The position numbers and the translations under genes are program-made. From Cudoniella acicularis (lineage: Eukaryota > Ascomycota > Leotiomycetes > Helotiales > Helotiaceae): a stretch of 13,130 nt of DNA. The DNA lies in NCBI GenBank assembly GCA_013054445.1, contig JAAMPI010001557.1, forward strand, positions 1-13,130. Direction: 5' to 3'. The notes under the pieces are model-generated. The model was not told where the DNA came from, did not search any database, and saw only the letters and a list, made by a program, of their open reading frames with translations. This document shows, one piece after another, positions 8,537-13,130 of the stretch (positions within the stretch are counted from its first letter, which is position 1; the number at the start of each line of letters is the position of its first letter).

Positions 8537-10392
8537 ATGGATACAACCTCCACCACACCCCCAACCCACGCTGATCTGTCCACCAGTCTTCTCCAATTGC
8601 TCTCCAACCCGCTGGTCCTTTACCATACCGCTCCATATCTTCCCGTTCCAGCTCTCTTGGCTCTGGGCGCATCGAACAAATCCTTCCAGTCGCTCGTCCA
8701 CGGAACTCCCGGAGTATTCAGACATCTCGACCTCACGCAGATCAAGGCGGCGCAATTCCAGCTTGCGGCCATCGACCACGGCGGAGAAGTTTGGCGAAAT
8801 GTCCAACTCGACGAGAATGTCACTGAGGACGAGTCGGTGTCACTCTGGATCCTGAAAGACGCGTGTTAATGGAGTCGCAGCTTCTATGGCGGGCCCCTAC
8901 GGGGCATCTTCAGCAAACTTCAGCGACAGCACATCCTACAAGATGTCCAGACATTGATCCTCGACGGTCTCTCGGTAACGTCCGACTTGGTCAGCGAGAT
9001 AATCTGCAGCGACACCTTCAATGTTCGAATTCTGTCGGTCCGGGAAGTCCATCATCTCAACGAGAGAAAACTACAGCAGGCTCTGCTGTATGTCATCCGA
9101 CCTTCGAGAGCACCTAATACCCCAAAGCTCGAGGCTTTGTACATATTCGGACCCAAGGATGTCGCGCCAGTATCCCGTTTTGAAAGGCACCTCAATCGTT
9201 ACCCCGCGGGCATTGCGCCAATCGATACAATTCCATCATATGGAGGCGTCACATATTCACCAGGAGCACAAATTGGGGCGAAATGGAATCAGAAATCCGG
9301 CGACACATTGGCAGACGAAATAAAGAAGAATGGAGACAAGTGGTACCAACGAAGCGGGAAAGTAATTGCCAAACCTCCCTCTGAAGAGTGGGCAGAGACA
9401 ATCCGGGCTTGCGAAGGCATTATAAGTTTTGATGCTGTTCTCTGCCACGGCCCTCGCCATACCCACCCCATCTCTGCTGACAAGCTTCAAAAATCAACCC
9501 CTTGGTACAAACAACGCGAAGCCCATCTACCACCACGAATCGCCACCTGCGCTTTACGCAGTTGCTGCAAGTGCAAGACCTCGCCCGAGGGATCTTCGAT
9601 GTTTGGCAGATCGCCAATCGAGCATTTCCCATTACTTGCTCCACCACCACTTCACTCGTCTACAGGCAAGGCAGCAAAGACACCATCGGCCGAAGACACT
9701 CCTGACAAGAAGCTTCTCGTTCGATGCCTAGAGTGTCTTTGGAATCGATACTGCGAGAGCTGCCACAAATGGTGGTGTGAGGATTGTTATGAAGTTCCAG
9801 ATCCAGCTTTCCATTCATCCGTGGCGCCACAACCTTGGGAATCAGTTGGAAGTACGACTGGTGGAAATCCAGAAAATGACGTCAAGGTACATATGGGTCT
9901 CTGTGTTGAAGATTGCTTGGTGGCAGAAATGATGTCTGGCGCCGGTAGTAATGGCATGTGGGGTTGAATGACTTCACAGAGGAAACGTATGGCGAAGACT
10001 GATTTCTTTTCGTTGCCTTGCGAGGAGAATGTAGCTGATGCTTCAAATAGTCTGGAGTCTGGAGAAGCTGTTTCGAATGCGGGTTGACAGTAAGTCTTTT
10101 GAACTGATGTATTTTCACTGCTAACCCGTTTAGTGCGCCGAATGTATATACCGAACGCAGCTCATGTGCAAAGTGTGCGGAGGAGGTTATTGCACGGTCC
10201 ATAATGAGGGATCCACCTTGACTACTGCAGGTCGCCATGCAATCGATGGCTGTAGATGTTGATGCTGACTAGGCTTTCCGTAGTGCGATTGTATGCGGGC
10301 TCCAACTGCTTGCATTTTGAAGCTGTAGAGTAATTGCTAACAGTCGTTTAGGGTGTTCCAGAAGTGGTCGTCGAGCGCGAGAGCTGTATTAG
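8537..10392 (+). CDS. F-box-like, Cys-rich protein (multi-exon, uncertain C-terminus)
   Basis: Exon 1 is 8537-8832 and exon 2 starts at 8881. The 48-nt intron (GTCGGT..CGCAG) removes a TAA at 8867 and keeps the frame, giving DENVTED-DFYGGPLRGIF. Residues about 14-70 (PLVLYHTAPYLPVPALLALG, then SNKSFQSLVHGTPGVFRHLD) look like an F-box, the part that binds Skp1 in SCF ubiquitin ligases. The middle region (NERKLQQALLYVIRPSR, then YIFGPKD) is like conserved fungal F-box proteins. A zinc-knuckle-like block has C381-C384, C390-C393, C398 and C401 (CLECLWNRYCESCHKWWCED). Read straight on, exon 2 ends at TGA 9965-9967 after EMMSGAGSNGMWG, giving 460 residues. If spliced at AAG|GTACAT (9887) it continues into Cys-rich exons up to TAG 10390-10392, giving about 493 residues. 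The start has a good context (GCCATGG). The exon 1 donor GTCGGT is not a strong consensus. The substrate is unknown. Confidence 0.75.
10051..10392 (+). other. 3' exons encoding a zinc-ribbon-like tail, with a 7-nt micro-exon
   Basis: Exons at 10051-10089, 10134-10226, 10284-10290 and 10352-10392 read in one frame as a Cys-rich tail: SGVWRSCFECGLTCAEC, then MCKVCGGGYCTVHNEGST, then CDWCSRSGRRARELY and stop. The Cys pattern CxxC..CxxC..CxxC..YC..H..CDWC is that of a zinc-binding tail I associate with fungal F-box proteins. The introns are 10090-10133 (GTAAGT, branch CTAAC, TTTAG), 10227-10283 (GCAGGT, branch CTGAC, CGTAG) and 10291-10351 (GTATGC, branch CTAAC, TTTAG). The acceptor AAATAG at 10048-10050 starts the block in phase 0, which matches a donor at 9887. 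The middle intron starts with GC rather than GT. If a GT donor at 10231 (phase 1) is spliced straight to 10352, CDW is lost. Confidence 0.55.
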
Positions 10393-11520
10393 CATATTAA
10401 TATGTCTCCAAAAACTCCACTCGATTGTTTTAACGAAGATACCCTACTCTTTCGACACGAAAAGGGCGATTCAATGACGGGAATGCGATGTCTGTCAATT
10501 TCGGAGACGTGGCTCTGGTTCGGAGATTGAATTGTTAATGCTGAATGAAGCAGTATTCGACATGATCTCTCGACTCGTATCAGGGTTATGGCTAATGATG
10601 GTCCAACGGACTTTGGAGTGGTTGGTTTGCTTGGTGGTGTGTAACGGACGCAAGATCCATTCCATGATCCCGGGATGCCATCCCCATTTTACGAGGCAGA
10701 GTCTTTGTGATAAAAGCCTGTCGCCACAATCTACTATTTTTGTCCGACGTGTTAGAGAGTACGCCTTGCCCAGTGAAACGCCCCAGCTTTAATCATGATA
10801 TACTCCATAGAATACCTCAACGTTGGCGGCCGGACCAAGGACAATACTCGACAACATAATAGAGAGATGTTGGGGGAAGTTTCCGAGCTCTTATCATTGC
10901 TTTGAAGCTCAACATAAGCATGTTTTGTCGTCCGGTCTTTTTGGTACATGCACTACACTTGCTGGGGACCTACCACTGCGCGTTTTGTTTCAATTAATTC
11001 AGCGGTACTGCCAAGAGAAATTTCATAGCTTTGTATTTCCGTTAGTGTTGTTCGCTAAGCCCAAAGTCCACTTTCACATACGCGTCCTCCACTTCCAGCT
11101 GTCATTCAGATCTTCCCTTCGCCTCTCTTGGCATGTTCTGCATCACCCTGCACAACACGCGTCAACATGCACGAGCCAGAAAAGCACCTCCTCATGTTCA
11201 GGACGCGACGCCATAATTACGATCATCATGACCGTTTCGACCTTTCCGGCCAATCATTGCGTCGATATTGGTCAAATATTTACCTCGCTGAGAAAGAACC
11301 TGACTGCCGAAGCCCTACGGTCGCGGAAGGCCCCTTTTAGCCTCCGCTACCGTCTATGTGTCCATCAACGCCTGAGTCAAAATTTGCTGCAGTGCACTAC
11401 TCTCAAAATGTATCCTGACCCAACCTCTGATGCCGTGTACAGTGGACGAGGTACGTATCTCTGCGGAGGTTCTTCACTTGGCAGGCTTTTTGCGGGTAGA
11501 AAGGACTATGGAATCAACAT
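10393..11520. other. Long intergenic region upstream of the dioxygenase
   Basis: About 1.1 kb without a gene I can support. An open stretch on plus runs in frame into the dioxygenase start from 10823, but its predicted protein has no domain and no conserved motif. Another open stretch at 10532-10792 is equally featureless. The region probably holds the 3' end of the F-box transcript and upstream control DNA. Confidence 0.5.
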
Positions 11521-11528
11521 GAGAGAAG

Positions 11529-11659
11529 TATATATAACGTACAATTGTCTTCAGTCTGATTTTTTTTCACTACCCTCCTCTCTTCCATCTTTCCTTCCAT
11601 CTTTCTTTCCAATCAACACTCTCTTATATTCCACCGTCTTCTCCAACTACCCTGTCAAC
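11529..11659 (+). promoter_or_regulatory. Core promoter with TATA box and CT-rich tract
   Basis: TATATATAA at 11529-11537 lies 123 bp before the ATG at 11660. It is followed by a T-run and a pyrimidine tract of repeated TTCCATCTTTCC-like units (about 11570-11625). A TATA box followed by a CT tract just before the transcription start is typical of strongly expressed genes in filamentous fungi. The start itself is ACATGC with an A at -3 (CAACATG). Confidence 0.6.
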
Positions 11660-12864
11660 ATGCAACTCATCACTTCTCTTACTATCGCTGCAACGCTCTT
11701 GGGTAGCAACGTTCTTGCTCACCCCGGACATGATGCCCGCCATGAAATTGAAGAGCGTGCTGCTTTCATGAAGCACAGCAAGAAAGACCTTAGCCACTGT
11801 GCAGCTAAAATGAAGACTAGAGGTTTAGAGCATAGGGCTGTTGCTCGACGAACCGCAGTTGCTAAGGATGCTCGGAGAAAGAGAAGCATTGCTGCAAGTA
11901 AGCATAACCAAATACTTTTGTTAATCTTATGCGGAAATTAACTTTACTAGATGCACCATACCTCAAAGCTCGGGATCTTGCTTCTGTTGTAAACACTACT
12001 CACTTGTCCTCCGTCGACTACGACGCCTCCACAGATGAATCCGTTCTCTTCTCGGGCAACAGCTCCTGCATTCTCAGCCCAGAAGTTACTCAGGGGCCAT
12101 ACTGTTCGTCCTTCATCCCCTATTACTCTAGTTCGAATCGCTAACTTACTCTTCTAGACGTCAGTGGTGAATATGTCCGCAAGGATATCACCGAAGACCA
12201 AGAAGGCGTATCCCTAACCCTAGACACCCAAGTAATCGACATGGCAACCTGCGACCCAGTAACCGACGCCGTGATCGAAATCTGGCACTGCAATTCCACC
12301 GGCGTCTATTCCGGCATCGTCGCCTCAGGAAACGGCGTGGGCACCTCAGACCCCACAAACATCAACAACACGTTCCTACGGGGCCTCCAACCCACCGATT
12401 CCGACGGCGTCGCACAGTTCCAAACCCTTTTCCCAGGCCATTACACCTCTCGCGCAACACACATCCACGTCCTCGCTCACTTCAACGGCACAACCTACCC
12501 CAACGGCACCTACGGCGGCGGCTACGTAAGTCATGTTGGCCAGCTCTTCTTCGACCAAGATCTTATCACGCAAGTTGAAGCCACAGCTCCTTACTCAACC
12601 AACACGCAAGCCATCACCGACAACGCAGACGATAGTATCTTAAGCGAGGAAGCTGCCTCCTCTGATCCCGTTGTTGAATATAGTTTGCTGGGTGATGATG
12701 TGTCTGCTGGTGTTTTTGGCTGGATTGCTTTTGGCATCGATTTGACCAGCGAGCAGACGATTTCTGCGGCTGCGAGTTTGTACGCTGAAGGTGGGGTGGA
12801 GAATGCGAGTTCCAGTGGTGGACCGGGTGGAAATTCGACGGGTGGGGGAGCGCCGCCTTCGTAG
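11660..12864 (+). CDS. Secreted intradiol ring-cleavage dioxygenase
   Basis: Three exons, 11660-11897, 11951-12103 and 12158-12864, give 365 residues. The introns are 11898-11950 (GTAAGC..ACTAG, 53 nt) and 12104-12157 (GTTCGT..TCTAG, 54 nt, branch CTAAC). The enzyme would open catechol-type rings between the two hydroxyls using Fe(III). Residues 1-20 (MQLITSLTIAATLLGSNVLA) are a clear signal peptide, followed by HPGHD. Residues 21-80 form a basic pro-region with RRKRS at about 73-77, a possible Kex2-type cleavage site. The second splice restores QGPYYVSGEYVRKDI (127-141), typical of the extracellular fungal family. The iron ligands are all present: Tyr181 in GVYSG, Tyr226 in PGHY, and His232 and His234 in RATHIH. 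Arg229 is also in place. Several N-x-S/T sites are visible (for example NST, NNT, NGT). The tail is Gly/Ser-rich (GGPGGNSTGGGAPPS). It stands alone with no aromatic-pathway neighbour, consistent with an extracellular enzyme acting on phenolics. The family is clear; the substrate is inference. Confidence 0.9.
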
Positions 12865-13130
12865 GTGGTCTATGGCTGTCATGGGAATGGGTGTGTGAGA
12901 GCATGGGTGGTGAGGGAGGGAGGAGTCTGTCGTTATCGAGCTGTGCGCACTGTTAAAAAAAATCAAAAAGAATTGTCATAAGCTTTCTCGCGCGAGAGTG
13001 GGCATTCGATGTACCTTTGTGCCCATTTCTGCTATGACGTTCCCCAGGAGTACTGTTGTGGCGCTTTGGGCCTTGGCTCTTGAGGGAGAGGTTTGAGGTT
13101 GAGTTTTGGGATTGTTGTGCATGCATATAC
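12865..13130. other. 3' flank of the dioxygenase gene
   Basis: No gene is visible. An A-rich stretch (about 12953-12972) may serve 3'-end formation. A 12-bp palindrome, TCTCGCGCGAGA, lies at 12986-12997, about 120 bp past the stop. The rest is G/T-rich. Confidence 0.4.

Noticed and set aside
8286..8806. Minus-strand open frames opposite the F-box gene start
   Set aside because: They are antisense shadows of a plus-strand exon with recognisable F-box-like features and a good start context.
8833..8880. Nonsense mutation (TAA at 8867) in the F-box gene
   Set aside because: A 48-nt intron with GT..AG ends removes the stop and gives a smooth, family-like join, although the donor GTCGGT is weak.
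10823..11659. Upstream in-frame extension of the dioxygenase as coding sequence
   Set aside because: No domain or conserved motif, atypical residue make-up, and it spans a TATA box and pyrimidine tract. The signal peptide at 11660 marks the real start.
12986..12997. 12-bp palindrome TCTCGCGCGAGA as a terminator or att site
   Set aside because: A lone palindrome in the 3' flank of a eukaryotic gene, with no repeat partner or element nearby.
1..13130. CRISPR arrays, tRNA or rRNA genes
   Set aside because: I saw no regularly spaced repeats and no recognisable tRNA or rRNA signature in the gene-free stretches; a tRNAscan or Rfam search would settle it.

Overview
The window looks like chromosomal DNA of a filamentous ascomycete (Pezizomycotina). 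The coding genes are broken by short introns of 44-61 nt with GT..AG ends, most with CTRAC/CTAAC-like branch sites. The protein families are typical of that group, and gene-rich segments alternate with AT-rich, gene-poor blocks that look like decayed, possibly RIP-affected, transposon DNA. The overall flavour fits Leotiomycetes, but that placement is a weak impression.

Layout. (1) Positions 1-400 are AT-rich and carry a possible transposase HTH relic on the minus strand. (2) 402-1016 (+) is the C-terminal third of a DUR3-type urea/polyamine symporter with no upstream part, probably a gene remnant. (3) 1017-2149 holds no gene I can support. (4) 2150-4116 (-) is a three-exon gene for a 621-residue protein. 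It joins an N-terminal domain of the kind found on fungal STAND/NLR proteins (HeLo-like_N) to a Sac7-like RhoGAP domain. The RhoGAP domain has lost both the arginine finger and the conserved asparagine, so it looks like a catalytically dead or altered GAP. This is the most unusual gene in the window. (5) 4117-5617 is the promoter side of that gene followed by an AT-rich block with imperfect palindromes and an imperfect direct repeat. (6) 5618-7954 (-) is an intronless 778-residue UFD1-family protein with a zinc-finger array and a C-terminal AZUL-type zinc domain. (7) 7955-8536 is a shared divergent promoter with two CACGTG sites and three clustered GATA sites. (8) 8537-10392 (+) is an F-box-like, Cys-rich protein gene with an unusual 3' end: two possible C-termini, a GC-AG intron and a 7-nt micro-exon. 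(9) 10393-11659 is a long upstream region ending in a TATA box and a CT-rich tract. (10) 11660-12864 (+) is a three-exon gene for a secreted intradiol (catechol-type) dioxygenase with all four iron ligands. (11) The rest is 3' flank.

How the genes relate. The UFD1-like gene and the F-box gene are head-to-head and both point to ubiquitin-dependent turnover, so the divergent promoter may co-regulate them. The dioxygenase is a free-standing secreted enzyme for aromatic (lignin-derived, phenolic) compounds. The HeLo-like/RhoGAP gene is flanked on both sides by gene-poor DNA, a setting where fast-evolving self/non-self recognition genes are often found. Its function is not known from sequence alone.
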